Of a stretch of 56,135 bases of DNA, positions 36,387 to 49,169 are shown piece by piece. The notes under the pieces were generated by a model. It was not told where the DNA came from and searched no databases. It was given only the letters and a program-made list of their open reading frames with translations. The position numbers and the translations under genes were made by a program. The stretch spans positions 1-56,135 of the forward strand of contig ADNK01002391.1 in NCBI GenBank assembly GCA_000320545.1. Reading direction: 5' to 3'. This stretch comes from Bigelowiella natans CCMP2755 (Eukaryota; Cercozoa; Chlorarachniophyceae). Numbering within the stretch: position 1 is the stretch's first letter; each line of letters begins with the position of its first letter.

Positions 36387-36681
36387 TATGTATATTATGT
36401 ATATATGTATGGATCATATCAATTATTTTGTTTGACACACAAAGTAATAATACCTTCATAGCGTATGCAAACTACATTGATAGTAGTAACTCACATAATT
36501 GATTTCTATATTATATGTTCCATGCATATAGCATCATATGACCTGAGACTATCCTAGCAAATGGAGCAAAACCTTCGTCATCGAGATCTGAGAAAGATGA
36601 TTTTAACAAAATAGAATAATCATATTATTATCACTATGCTGTTACAACAATACTCATATATCACAGCTCCCTCCACCCCCC

Positions 36682-36730
<49 letters not shown>

Positions 36731-38100
36731 GGAGTTATTTATAGTTCTAGTAGTACATACGACGTATACGCTAAATATTAGCGGTGTCTCTGGAGCTGCA
36801 CAACAATAACTACTACTACTTCTCACGTGTGTTATCCACGAGATTGATAAAAACTTCTGTCGTTGTCATCGTCCTTAAGGACCACCAAATACATTTAATT
36901 TAATTACATTATTTGCGGAAGAATTTCCACTACACACACACACACACACACACACAGCATATACACAGCACATGCACTACCACACCACCACACGCTATTC
37001 AGCATTGATTCCAATATGATTCATACACAAAGTAGGAGGTGGCAGCTGTTGGAAGAGCTATGATCAATGGCAGGGGGTATGACATAAGAATAAGAAGAAG
37101 AAAAAGAAGAAGAAACAGCACCCTAGCCTTGCCCTAGAATCAGGAGCAAACGAAAGGTACCTTTGCAATAACAGCATCACATTTAGTATAGAGAACACTT
37201 ATCATTATCACCATCACCACCACTATGATCATGTGATGATGATAACACCCACCCTCTTTTGTTTGATTCCTTGACTGGGTCCTCAGGAAGGGGCCTCATT
37301 CCCCATGCTTCTGAAACCCTGGATGATGATGATGATTGAGATGATGAAGATGATGATGATCATCATCATGGTGGTGGTAGTGGTCAAGAAAAGACCTCCA
37401 TGATGATACTTACAATTGATCAATCCATCTTGCAGCAGCATTGATCATCATCATCGTCATCATCATCATCATCATCATTGTCATCGTCTCAGTAATAAAT
37501 GCAATAGTCTTCTAACTAATGATGATACTTATGTTACATATATTATAACGTACGTGATGATACTTATGCTACATATATGTTATAACGTACGTGGGATCTC
37601 CATTTATTCCAAAATGGGCGACGAAGTTCTCCTCTACTTTAAAGAATTTGTTTCCAGCATAGAAACCAGTGTTTGCCAGTTGTAAAAATCGCCCAGATGC
37701 ATATGGCGCCCAGCTATAAATAATAATAATATAATCCTTAACAACAACGCAATCAGCTGCAATGAAGTAGTAAACAATAATAATAATATGATTATTAATA
37801 GTAATGATAATAGCTGGGTGACAATAATTCGTGGTTCTTCAATAGCTTCTTCACTCACCCCATATCCTCCTCCTCCTCCTCCTCTTCTAATTCCTATAAT
37901 GTATGGTATTTTTGCTGACCTATCATGCACTTCTAGAATGACCTCCCCCCTCTCTGTATCTGATATCTGTACCTAATAAAAGAGAGAGAGAGAGAGAGAG
38001 GGGTCAAATATGATGATTTGTTAACGTTGTTGTTGTTGTTGTTGTTGTTGTTGATGATGAATGATGATGATACAAAGATGGTGTTCTTCTTCTTCTTCAC

Positions 38101-38133
<33 letters not shown>

Positions 38134-38769
38134 TTTCCCTTTTTATTTACGAGAATGATAAATAACCCATCCATCCATCCACCCACCCATCGTTATCATT
38201 ATTACTACTACTATACCATACCAGCATTTTAACATAGGTTGTATCCCAGTCAAAACTTGATGTTTTGGGAGGAGCAGCAGGACAGTGACATTGCATTTCA
38301 GGAGCCTAATAATAAAGGTGTTGATTCACGTTGATATGTAGGAAGATAGGAAATGTGCTGCTGCTACTTAAAATTGACTGAGTAGGTAGAAGTACCTTTT
38401 TAGCCTTTCTTTGCTTCTAATTGTGTGTGTTTTTTGGGATGATGTCACCGTGCATGTGATATTATATATAAATTTATACATTATATCGCATGTTTAGAAT
38501 GTAAATAATATTGCCTTTGATGGTATTTCGTGACCAATCTTCTTTACCTACTGCTACCACTAAAACTACTACTACTACTACTACTATTGGTGTTGTACCA
38601 TAGTAAGATCTGGATTGTAGTATTTCTCGATTGCCCCTGCACACACACGACTGCAGGTCATCCTCCTTACCTTTTATGGTGGTACACAGTAGACAAGTAG
38701 TAGTAGTGGTAGTAGTAGTAGTAGCAGTGTCATCAAACATATCAAATCAGCCAAATTCGAACACACACA

Positions 38770-38807
<38 letters not shown>

Positions 38808-38958
38808 TATGTATTTGTGGCAATAACAACAATATTCACATTGATTCATTCTTTGTTTTATTCAAATATCCAAGATCACGCAAGTAACTTTCTGCTCGTT
38901 GGAGCTATTGTATACAGCCAATCATTTCATAACTGCTACATCATCCACATTCATAATG

Positions 38959-38992
<34 letters not shown>

Positions 38993-40003
38993 TAACGATG
39001 TTAACAATTGGACGATAGAAGAGAATCTTAGACATCATCTTACCGTTAGGACACAAAGAAAACAAGAGGCGGAGGAGGAGGAGGAGGAGGAGGGAAAGGA
39101 GAGAAATAGTAGGAGAGCCATACCTTATTTTGCGGTAGTTGTTGTTGTTGTTGATAATGATGATAGCCTTGATTAGTGCTTCTTTTGTTTGAAGTTGTTC
39201 CATCAGTTGTGTAGGATGAACTCTCCTCCTTCATGGGGTTTGCAGTACTACTACTACTACTACTACCACTAGTAGTAGTATTAGTAGTAGTAGTAGTAGT
39301 AGTAGTAGCAGTAGATGCTGTTGTTGTTGTCGTAGCTGCTGATTTCTCGATTGATGATGACGATGATGATGAGGGTACATCATCAAGTGTTATTTCCTCT
39401 TTTGTTTCCTTTTCATGAATATTATCACTATTATTATTATTCTTATTTCTGTGATCATCTTGTTCATCTTGCTTATCATCCTTGTTTTTATCTTCTACTT
39501 TCACATCTCTGAATATCACACCATTTCTATTGCTCTCATGATCCTCATCCTTCTTCTCCTTCTCCTCTTCCTGGTGTGCCCCAGAGTTATTTAGAGAACT
39601 ACTGGCAGAGGTGCTGGTGGGGCTTTTTATCCCAGCATAAGCAGCACTAGCACTAGCACTACTTTCGGCATGGGAGGCTCCCTCCTCCTTCCCCGTTATT
39701 TGCTGCTGGTGGTGGGTTGATGTAGATAGTGTTGTTGCTGCTGCTGCATCATCAGTGCTCTCATCAACAGAAACCACCGTTGTTGTTTCGGTTGGGGGGG
39801 AGACTACTACGTCAGATTGGCGGGGACAAGAGATCTCTTGATTATTCGTTGGTGGTTTTGGTGACGTTGATGGCGGATTTGATTTGGTAGTTGAGTATAC
39901 AGTGCTCTGATTCTTTTTCGCTGCTGCTGCTGCCCCACTTGACGATGAGGTGTCGGAAGGATCAACTGGAGGGGACTTGGAAGAAGAGACCTGTGTGTAT
40001 GTA

Positions 40004-40044
<41 letters not shown>

Positions 40045-40868
40045 TATTTTTGATGCATAAACTAATCCAAGCTAATATTGTTACCGAGCTTTTTCCAGGT
40101 TCTTGCTGCTTCCTCCTCCTCCACCTTTGCAGCACAACGTGTTTGATCCTTCGCCAACCTTTGCGCGGCTGGTCTTTGACTATTTGACTTACTTTTGTCA
40201 TGAATCTACGAATGACTTTAGAGCGACAGATGAACCTATACAACAACAACCACACACCGATGATCATCACTTGAGAAACACGCTTTGGACTTATATCCAT
40301 CTACCACCACCACCATAATCATCATCACCAACACTACCACAACTGCTGCTACCATGGCTACTGCTGATGCTGCTACTACTGTGGTGGTGGTGTTGGTGGT
40401 GGTGGTGTGCTTGTGGTGGCAAACACCAAACTACCAGTTTTTGATTCGTTGAATACGTGTGGGAATAGAAGATACTCCCTCCTTCTCACCACGTTCTTGA
40501 TTAGAACCTAAATCACTGGAACTTGTGAGATTTGATGTGCTAGTAGCGTTACTGGTTCCTCTCCCATCTTCATGCTTTGGGTTGTCGCCGTGAGTCAGCA
40601 GCCCGCTGCCAAGAAGGCCTCCAGTGTTTATAGCATCATCATATTGTCGGCGATTATGTTCTTCTTGAGCATACACGCTTGGAAAGTAGGAGTTGTTCGT
40701 AGTAGGTCTTTGTGATACTAGGACGGCTGCTGATAATAGAAGCAGTACCACGAGGAAGAACACAGAAGAGACCGATTGTACGATGATGATGCGACGACGA
40801 TCCAATTTGTAGTTGCCAGATCTTCCCGCCCCACCTCCTTCCTTCTGATTTCTTAAGAGTGGCTCCAT
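35905..40868 (-). CDS. Membrane-anchored cyclophilin-like protein
   Basis: Read on the minus strand. Exon 1 starts at 40868 with MEPLLRNQKEGGG, a basic patch (KLDRRR) and one membrane span (SSVFFLVVLLLLSAAVLV, about residues 33-51), so a type II signal anchor. A long Ser/Thr/Asn-rich, repeat-coded linker follows (about 40430-39046), then segments HCPAAPPKTSSFDWDTT (about 38260), RGEVILEVHDRSAKIPYIIG (about 37930) and GRHMHLGDFYNWQTLVSMLE (about 37690). The C-terminal blocks resemble cyclophilin: TTEVFINLVDNTR (about 36870), DDEGFAPFARIVSGHMM (about 36580, cf. the LD.xGFAPFGxV block), DALYSAYSSSP, and GNRYLEENYPQLSFI, ending in TGA. The last junction (MQ|GNRYLEENYP) keeps phase. The active-site arginine/phenylalanine block was not found, so activity is doubtful and the family call rests on the C-terminal third. 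Confidence 0.6.
37521..37592. repeat. 36-bp tandem duplication with TACGTA palindromes
   Basis: Two copies of GATGATACTTATG followed by a TATA-rich stretch and TATAACGTACGT (37521-37555 and 37556-37592). The second has a C-for-T change and a TG insertion. Intronic in the cyclophilin-like gene. Confidence 0.88.
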
Positions 40869-41496
40869 ATGAGCTGAAGGAGTAAGGGGGGTCGCGCAGA
40901 AATTCGCTTTGCAGCCTTGCCAGTGAAGGAAGACGACTAAGTACACAACACACATTAGATCAGGTTTGAATAATCTGATGAGGACATGCATTTCATACAG
41001 CTGCCCAGTCATTCCATATCTCCCGAATCTAACTCTTTGATCATTAGTGAAGATCAATGCTGTTCCTGCCAACTCAGATTGAAATCCATGCTCTCGCTGG
41101 ACAGGGTAGGCTAGTAGGGTAAATACGAGGGGGGGACCTGTTCGGCAAGGACCGAGAAGAATGACACGTGCACTGTTCAGACATAGCAGAGGGAAAAGGC
41201 TCACTCTCATGCTGGATATTAAGGTAATTTGATACTAGAGACATGTCCAATGTCATGTCGCTTTGAACGTGGAACCTGCATCCACTCGATATTTCTAAGT
41301 ATGAAAGCGACAATGATGTTTTGATGTCGTAAAAGAATATTCCCAATGCAAATACTATTTCATGCACATGTTTTTGTGCACATATGAGCATGTAAATAAG
41401 ACATAATATCGGAGCCATGTTTCGGAAGTAGAAGATGGATCAATTGCTCGGAACAACTCACCTCTCTCTCACCCCATTTCCGAAGAAAAATCCAGC
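40869..41496. promoter_or_regulatory. Divergent promoter spacer (cyclophilin-like / SpoU methyltransferase)
   Basis: About 630 bp between two outward-facing starts, free of microsatellites except a G7 run near 41130. Minus-strand frames through it (to 41210 and 41418) look like upstream extension of the first exon without an obvious coding feature. Promoters for both genes are inferred to lie here. Confidence 0.45.
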
Positions 41497-43229
41497 ATGG
41501 ATGGAGCCCTGTTGAAGACTACGATATTCACAAACTCGCCCCTTCTACTACGAATAATGACTGCACATAAAATTGCCTTCATCGACATGTTTATGTTGCA
41601 TGCTGCTTTCTGAAGAGACAATAAACTGCTTATCCATATCAGGAACTAACACAGAAGCAAAGACAAACTTTAATGCGTCCCTGTCTAGTCTTCACAGTCT
41701 ATGCAAAAAGGTGTATGTAACCGATTCCTCTGCGTGTCGTCATATAACAATAGTAAGTAATTCGTTGATTTTTTTGGTCTCAGATCGAGAAGTTTTGGTG
41801 CTGCGACCATGAAGATAGCGATGACGACCCCCTCCACTCTCCATACGCATCCTTCGTTGAGGATGATTCACCCAATTCAACAATTCTTGATAAGTATCCA
41901 TCTTTGATTGCCCTACGGCTCCTGGAGCAGCTTCGTATGGGTAAATTTAGTAGTATTGAGTAACTAAATTTCAACAAGGCAACGTTGAGCAGCTAGATAC
42001 TGTTACTCCATAAAGATCACCACCTCGATTCAACAACTACGCAGCTCTAAGGGCTCTTTTCGTCCATCCCCAAGATGACAAATCTACTGCTATAGCTGGT
42101 GATGATGAAATAAGGGCACTCAACCGTCTAGGTAATTAATGTCACCGTTGTTGCTATTACTACTACTACTACTACTACGGCTACTACTACGGCTACTACT
42201 ACTACGGCTACTACTACTACTACTTATAAGTTTATCTTGTTGGGTATACTGAGAAATATTGCTCCATGTTCTTCACATCAGGATTCAAGTTTCATAATCT
42301 AAATATAAGTTTCCACCAATTTCTGTGTATTGCGACTCCTATTGGTAGTATTGTGTAGGCTTAGAGTAAGAAGGGGGAGCAGGGGAGGGACGAAACATTA
42401 TATCAACAAATCCAGTAGCCAAAAAGAAAAAGTAGTAGAAGTAGCGACGAATAAAATTGTACATTGACCGATGAAAAAGTTTAGATGTTTTATTCAATGA
42501 TTTTAGCATTCTCCTCTTCCCCTCCTCCTGTTTGTTGTTTGATTATCATTAGAACGATTGAGAAACCGTTACTGGCTAGGGGAGAGTGTATTTCCACGAG
42601 AAGATGACAACAACCCCAGTGGTTTGTGATGATGTAGAGGAGGAGAGGCTGTGTTTTCATTCAAAGAAGTTTCTAATATACTAAATCACAACTACTAAAA
42701 TAGACTACCACTGCTAGGAGAGATTGCATAGAGTTAGATTGTATGTAAACAGCTTCTATCTTGTAGTAATATATAAACCTTATTGTGGGCAGCTGATAGC
42801 GCTGCTTCTACTTCTTATCGCCGCCTCTGTCCTCACAAGGGTCTCCACAATTGCGTAGTCATAGCAGATAACATAAGGTGGGAATCTTGATGATCTTAAT
42901 GATGATGATGATCACGACAGCAGCAGCATGTTGAATTCATAGAGTGATATATGGTTTTGTCCACGTCGTTTTATGTCGCCGGTTGCTGTTGTGATTGTCA
43001 CTGCTGGCTGCTTCTACTCTTCCCCCCACCACTAAACCCACTTCTAATTTTAGATCAGCATTCAACGTTGGTTCAATTCTGAGAACATCTGAGGTAGTAG
43101 TAGTAGTAGTAGCAGTAGTAGTAGTAGCTTTAGTAGTAATAAGTTGAGCATGCATATTATGGCGCAATAGCACGGCTCACAACGTACATACCATCCATCA
43201 TCATCAGACCTATCGTCTATTAAGTACAA

Positions 43230-43260
<31 letters not shown>

Positions 43261-44271
43261 ATAGTGTCTTGGTGTCAAGAAAGTTTACCTATGCGGCTAT
43301 ACGCCTCTACCATCAAAGGTGAGGGAGGAGGGAGAGAAGATGGTGATAACGTTACGATTACATTTACTGCCTATGATTCCTAACAATGCTACAGGAGGAG
43401 TTGCAGCACCAACAACAGCAAAAGTGTGAGGTAAGTAGCAGCAGCAGGCCATTGGAACGATCTGCTTTGAACTCAGACAAGTATTTGGAATGGGAATGGC
43501 GACGGAGTGCTTCTCAGGTTGTTGGCATTGTAGACACAATCAACTAGTAAGAGCAGCAGTATTTTAAGATAATAGAAGAGGGGGGGGATGAGAACACTAC
43601 CATCGTGTGTGTATTTCAGGTCGTCGATACGCTTCTTAAAGAAAACTACACCATACTTGCTCTTGAAAACAGTGAGATGTTCAACATACCGATCATCATC
43701 AATATCATCACTATTATCATCATCATCATCATCATCATCATTGCTACATTAGTAGTAACAATAGTAGTAGTAGTAGTAGCAGCAGCAGCAGCAGCATTCT
43801 CTTGCCCACTAGCACCATGTTTCCCATGCATTTCAATTGTTGATGTTCTCTTTTTGTAAGTCTATTGCACTAGTCAGTCATAGCTTTGTCTTCTTCCAAT
43901 AATCCAAACAAAAGATCTGCCTCCCCTTTCTTCTTCCGACTCCTACAACGGAAACAACGTGAAGCCCGATGATGATGATGATAATGATGAGCATGATGGT
44001 GATGATAATTTCTGTGAAAAGGAAAATGCTACTAGTATAAAGATGTAGTAGTAGAATTACCAGCAATAAGCATAGTAAAAGTACTGATATACATGAGTGG
44101 ACAATCCTGTTCGTTTTGTAATCGTGGTCATCGTTCTAATTAAACATTACTCACTAATAGCATGTGCAGTTGGAATCTCTCTTTACCTTCAAGGTGTTCC
44201 AAAATGCTTCTGCGACAGCACTTGTACTAGGTGATGATTGGATGATAATCCAGCATGACAATAAGGGGGGG

Positions 44272-44305
<34 letters not shown>

Positions 44306-44704
44306 AAGTAGTAATATGGTTATCATAGTCGTCGTTAATTTAATGATAATTATATGATATCAGGTATAAATACAATGCACGTACGTTCTTGGGGTAGATA
44401 ATGATTTAAGGTTATTATTTTCTTGGATATAATATGGCAGGCAATGAGCGTTATGGTATCGATCGCTATCTCTGGAGCAAGTAAGTTGCATCGAGGACAT
44501 TGAAACAGCAGAACCACCAGATAGTAGCATTAAACATCATTTAACCGTGATCTGAAGCCACAGAGGTATGATGTTTACAGGTGTAACTATACTGTGGAAA
44601 TACCGGTGTATGGAAAGAAACGCTCTCTCAACGTAGCAATTGCCTTTGCTGTAATTGGCTATGAATTATTAAGACAGTACCAACAGGATCACCACAAAAT
44701 ATGA
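41497..44704 (+). CDS. SpoU/TrmH-family RNA 2'-O-methyltransferase
   Basis: A SPOUT methyltransferase that would methylate the ribose of a guanosine or other base in tRNA or rRNA using SAM. The family motifs are in order across exons: HNCVVIADNIRSAFNVGSIL and RTSECLGVKKVYLCGYTPLP (motif 1, joined across introns at about 42880-43055 and 43094-43262), VVDTLLKENYTILALE (43620), ALVLGNERYGID (motif 2, split at about 44230/44444) and EIPVYGKKRSLNVAIAFAV (motif 3, from about 44597). The stop is TGA at 44702-44704. All joins checked keep phase. An N-terminal extension encodes SLHSLCKKVYVTDSSAC, KFWCCDHEDSDDDPLHSPYA, RFNNYAALRALFVHPQDD and ERLRNRYWLGESVFPREDD, which I do not recognise. The exact start is unresolved: ATG at 41497 is the best candidate but its link to the next exon is not proved. 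Confidence 0.9.
43224..43262. repeat. (GTT)n microsatellite before an acceptor
   Basis: About eleven GTT units end in ATAG at the acceptor of the exon encoding CLGVKKVYLCGY. The donor of the same intron reads GAG|GTAGTAGTAGTAG, so both ends of the intron are built from trinucleotide repeats. Confidence 0.9.
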
Positions 44705-45964
44705 CAAAGATGTGTCATTTCCATGACTTATTGTTGGATCATAGTAGTCATAATGTACTTGCTAATATGCAGAGGGCAGCTGCTGCATTCCTATTTGTGC
44801 AACGAACTAACAATACCGAAGATTTCGTTTGTGATGAGAATGATTTCGCCGATATTTGGTATTTGGCACAGATAACATATATGTTTGTAGACATGTATGT
44901 GTGTACATATATACATACATCATGTGTGTGCGTGTGTGTGCGTGTGGCTACCAGAATTTATTGGGGAGGATCAAACTGTTGTTACCTGCTGTACGTGCAC
45001 GGCGCGCCGATTATGACGTTCATTGTGCTTGCAACATTACGACGTATTGCTTTGTACGACATAAGTCTACCACGATGTCTAGATGTGTCAAGCAGCCCCT
45101 GCTAGCCTAGTAAACATTTCTACATTTAGGCACCAGCCCCAACTACACAGCAGCGCTTATCTAGCTCATATTCATTGCATTACTATGTGTGTCATGTTTG
45201 ATCAAATAATAGACACAGCAATACACTAATCATTCAAAATTGTAATGCAACATCGCATGCAGCCGTGAAATCTTATACGTGCATTGTTCACATGCTAGAT
45301 AAAGCATGCACATCTAGACGTACAGACATGAATGTGTTGTGGGCAAGCGCCTATCACGCCACATCATTGCAGACACATGTTGACTATTGTTGTGCTCTCG
45401 ATGTTTGCTGCATGGGAATGAATAAGCCATGGATTTGCATTTCTAGATTTGTCGCAAGCTATTAACATGCATCCATCACAGCAGCGCACATGCGTTCAGA
45501 CAACACAAAAGTACAACGTTGTTGTGCAGGACAACACATTGTTTCTCGATCATCAAGCGAGTTTATGTCGATCTGGCGGTATCAGTAAATATCAGGGCCA
45601 TGCAAGGGGGCTGCACAACGATGGCATACAAATACCTGGAGGACATAGCTAGCAAATCAATTCGTGCTGTGGAAGCTAGCCTAGCCAACACGCCACACGA
45701 TAGCTGCACACTACTTGCATGCATTGAATCGAATATGATGATGCGATTGAAATGTATGCTCGGTGTGCGTTGAGTATTACGTGTGACTGTTACATCATGC
45801 GTGTAATACTGAAAGCACTTGTAACCCTAAATGGCATCCATATTGCAGTAGTGTTGCAATAAACTTCAAATTCATTAGCTCCTTCCGTATTTGTTTTTCA
45901 GAATCTTTTGAACCTAGCCATAGTTTTAATAAGTTTTCATATCTAACATTGTGTCCTTGTCATA
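44705..45964. other. Convergent intergenic spacer, repeat-poor
   Basis: This 1.26 kb lies between the SpoU gene and the membrane/coiled-coil gene. A short (TG)n is at about 44916-44945. The rest has CATGC, CTAGC, CTAGA and GCATGCA words, for example CATCGCATGCAGC, AAAGCATGCACATCTAGACG and CTAGCCTAGCC. Overlapping small open frames at 45265-45773 have no recognised feature. Confidence 0.6.
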
Positions 45965-47679
45965 CTAGATTGACTCAATAATTTGCTGCTAAGAAGCAAA
46001 TAGATTTTCCAATGAGGCAATGTTTCATTCATAAGCAGTCCAGTTCAACACAACAACACGAACTACTACCACTACTTCTGCAATAACTTTACCTTTCGAG
46101 CATCTGATTTAGCACGATTTTTCTCTTGAAATCGTTGGGATTTTCTCGTATGTAGTTCTTTCATGCGGACTTGTTTTCCTCCTCTTCTCCTCTTCCTAAA
46201 AAATTGGACAAATATTGCTTGCATTGTTCATCTATTCAACATGGATCAGTATCGACTACGACTAATGGGGAACAAACCTCACAGCAGTCAAGAGTACTCT
46301 TTGTTTTCACATGATGATATTTGTGGATTAGTAATGTACAACCCTGTATACTCAGGGGCATTCAATATCGTCGCAAAGTCAGGAGCCTCTGGATTATTTC
46401 AAATTATGAGTCTTAATCTTAATTAATGGTTAAATCATTCACAGTTTTAGTAGTAGTATGTGGTAGTAGTAGTTGAACCGTATGGCTGTTGTTTGGGCAA
46501 GGGTCTGAAAGATAAGGGACCCGCGTAGTTGGATGACGACTTTTCAAATTCTACATTGATCGTAAAGAGAAGAACCACTAGTAATTATTTAAGAAGGCTA
46601 AGGTAGGCCGTAAGGTATGAATGGTAATAATGTAGTTGATATTGATATATCACCCTCTCCCCCCTCAAAACATATGGCCGTTGTTACCTTCTTCCTCTTC
46701 TTTCTCCATTTCTTCCTGCAGCTTTTCAAGTGCGGTGGTAGGTGCTCCCAACGCATCTTCTCCTTCTGATAAATGGACAACGACAGACAAAAACATGAAA
46801 TGGGAAGGGAGATTATATATCATGTGTATTGTCCAGACAATAATGCATAGCTACAACGATCAGACTATATATACGAACAACACATCAAGAACCCAAAACA
46901 GATTAATATCTGCTATACTTATACGCCGACACTTCTTTTTCTTCTTCTTCTTTTTCTTCTTCTTCTTCTTCTTCTTCTTCTTCTTCTTCTTCTTTCCAAA
47001 CATCATCCCAGTATGATTGCTCTTCCATAATACGACTACTACTACTACTACTACTACTACTACTGCCACTACGATAATTGATTTCACTACTACTCACAAC
47101 CATCAGAGGGAGGCTCATCAGGAGGGGGTAGTGGCTCATCAGGCACATTCCATTCTCTTCTTATCAAGGAAGGGTCAGCTTCTATATCTGTTAGTCCTTC
47201 TGTCTGAGCATCTTCATCATCAATCTCATCGTCACGAGCAGCCTGCTCTCCATTTTGTGAAACAACAGAAAAACACGACGACTTAACAATGTTGGTGTGT
47301 AGTAACGATATTGGCCATACACTATGCTTGTTATCCTTCGCGTTATTACCTGTTGCTTATGTTGCTCAAACATCTTGGAAAAAGGATCGTAAGATGGAAG
47401 AACCCCTCTGCTCCTAACAACAACAACAAAAACAACAACAAGAATGGCAACCCTTACAACAACACAACCCTTTTCCTCTGTCTACAAACAACAGAATGGC
47501 CCTTACAATAACATACTTTTATCTTCTTTTGCTTTCATTGCTTAAACAACAACAATCAATCACGGTTACACAACACATTGTTTCTCTCATTGGGTAGAAT
47601 TACGTTCGAATTTCTTCCTCAGTTTGCTGTTTTGATGGCGTAGCTCTCTCCCTTCTATGAGTTTTCTGTTGCCTGTAGT

Positions 47680-47715
<36 letters not shown>

Positions 47716-48415
47716 GTGACGAAAACTCATCACCATTATCATCATCACCATCATCATCATCATCACCATCTGTAAATCGTACTACCTATATTCTGCGCCA
47801 GCGTTCTTCAATTCATGCAACTTGTGTATTAACGCCTCTCTGTGGAAGAAGACGAAGAAGAGAATGGACGCACAAAGAGGGATCATGATAATAACACACA
47901 CACACACACACACACATTCATATTATCATCATGATATCATAAAAACCTACCGTTGATCACCATCATCCGTCTCTCGTATGGCATTTTCTAGTTCTGCTAT
48001 TTGAGCCTAACGATGTTTTGTACTGTCTTGTTAGTCACAACTACTATTTTTTCTAAAATAAATTCTGTAAAAAAACACGTATATCTACATATACTTGTTT
48101 CTTAGTGAGAAATGGTATTATTTTCCCAAGTTATCTCGGTGTATGTGGTACATAAGCAACAAAAGCAACAAAGGCTGAAATGTACGGCCAACATCTGACA
48201 AAAGAACGCGACCACCTTCTCTGCTTCATGTGCATCTTTATATTCCATCACTCCTTCCAGCTCGTTAAGCTGTTTCTACAACAATAATATCAACCACAAA
48301 GAAGAAAATGATGGCAGGAGATGAGAAGAGAGAAAGAGAGAAAGAGAGAGAACGACAGATGCCTCATCAAATTTGAAAATACGCTGCATCATAATCACTA
48401 CCTTCTTGGGCGCCG

Positions 48416-48470
<55 letters not shown>

Positions 48471-49169
48471 GACTACACACCTCACGCACTCATCAATATA
48501 AACGATTTACCTTAAGTCGGGACTCTTCGTCGTCGTCGTCATCATGATGTTCTCCTCGAACAAATCGTCCTCTTTCCTCTTCTTCTTCTTCTTCTCCGTA
48601 CCCAGCATCTGCTAACTCTTTATAACCCCCTCTTCCACCGTGGATTCTTCTGCACATTGACATATGATGGAATCACTACTAGTATCACTACTATGTACTA
48701 CTGTTACTTGTACTATTTATTATCCCGCATTAGAAAGAAGTACCTTACAACAAATGCATTATTATTACCTGAGAAGGACCCTGAGATTGCTGTTTCTTAT
48801 TAGCGGTACTGACGATAATAATCGCTTTTTATGCCTCCTATCTAGAGCTATGATCTGGTGTCGGTCAGCAGTAGCAGCGTTAAGGAGGCGATGATGATGG
48901 TAATGATAATCACCGGATTGGACCAGTAATAACAACGCAGTAATCCACATTGCTGCTGCCACCAAGATCAACAACAATACGAAATTGAATATTGAAGGAG
49001 AATAAAGAAGCGTGAGGATATGCGTGTTCCAGGAAGCCAAGGAGACTTTGTCTGGAGATTGTGACGTTTTCGTTGTCTTCGGACTACTACTACTACTACT
49101 ACTACTACTTACATGCAGCAGCAGCAGAAAGTATAGTACTGCAGCAGAGATTAAAGCACCGTAATCCAT
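45965..49169 (-). CDS. Membrane and coiled-coil protein, unidentified
   Basis: Minus-strand multi-exon gene starting at 49169 (MDYGALISAAVLYFLLLLHV). Two strongly hydrophobic segments lie in the first exon (residues about 3-20, and FNFVLLLILVAAAMWITALL at about 61-80). Acidic and coiled-coil exons follow: GGYKELADAGYGEEEEEEEE, KQLNELEGVMEYKDAHEAEK, AQIAELENAIRETDDGDQ, HRRERATPSKQQTEEEIR, and TEGLTDIEADPSLIRREWN. The 3' end was rebuilt by phase: ALGAPTTALEKLQEEMEKEE, SSSNYA, PDFATILNAPEYTGKRRRGG, MKELHTRKSQRFQEKNRAKS and QQIIESI then TAG at 45967-45965. The architecture (two N-terminal spans, long charged cytosolic helix, basic tail) faintly recalls BAP31-like ER proteins, but I see no diagnostic motif and do not assign a function. 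Confidence 0.65.
46932..46995. repeat. (CTT)n microsatellite
   Basis: A long, nearly pure CTT run in an intron of the membrane/coiled-coil gene. It produces poly-Phe, poly-Lys and poly-Glu open frames that are not genes. Confidence 0.9.
48413..48472. repeat. (CTA)n microsatellite, about 19 units
   Basis: One of the longest pure trinucleotide runs in the window. It lies in an intron of the minus-strand membrane/coiled-coil gene, so the transcript carries (TAG)n. Confidence 0.95.

Noticed and set aside
39046-39777. A 243-codon Ser/Thr-rich frame as a stand-alone gene
   Set aside because: It lacks its own start context and is open at its 5' side. It fits better as the linker of the cyclophilin-like gene on the same strand.
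40431-41210. Long N-terminal extension of the cyclophilin-like protein (259-codon frame)
   Set aside because: MEPLLRNQ at 40868 gives a clean type II anchor. The upstream part looks like promoter or untranslated sequence and would bury the membrane span in an unusual place.
45265-45773. Three overlapping small plus-strand frames in the SpoU 3' spacer
   Set aside because: They overlap in different frames, have no recognised feature, and share the Cys/His/Met-rich composition forced by CATGC-type words.
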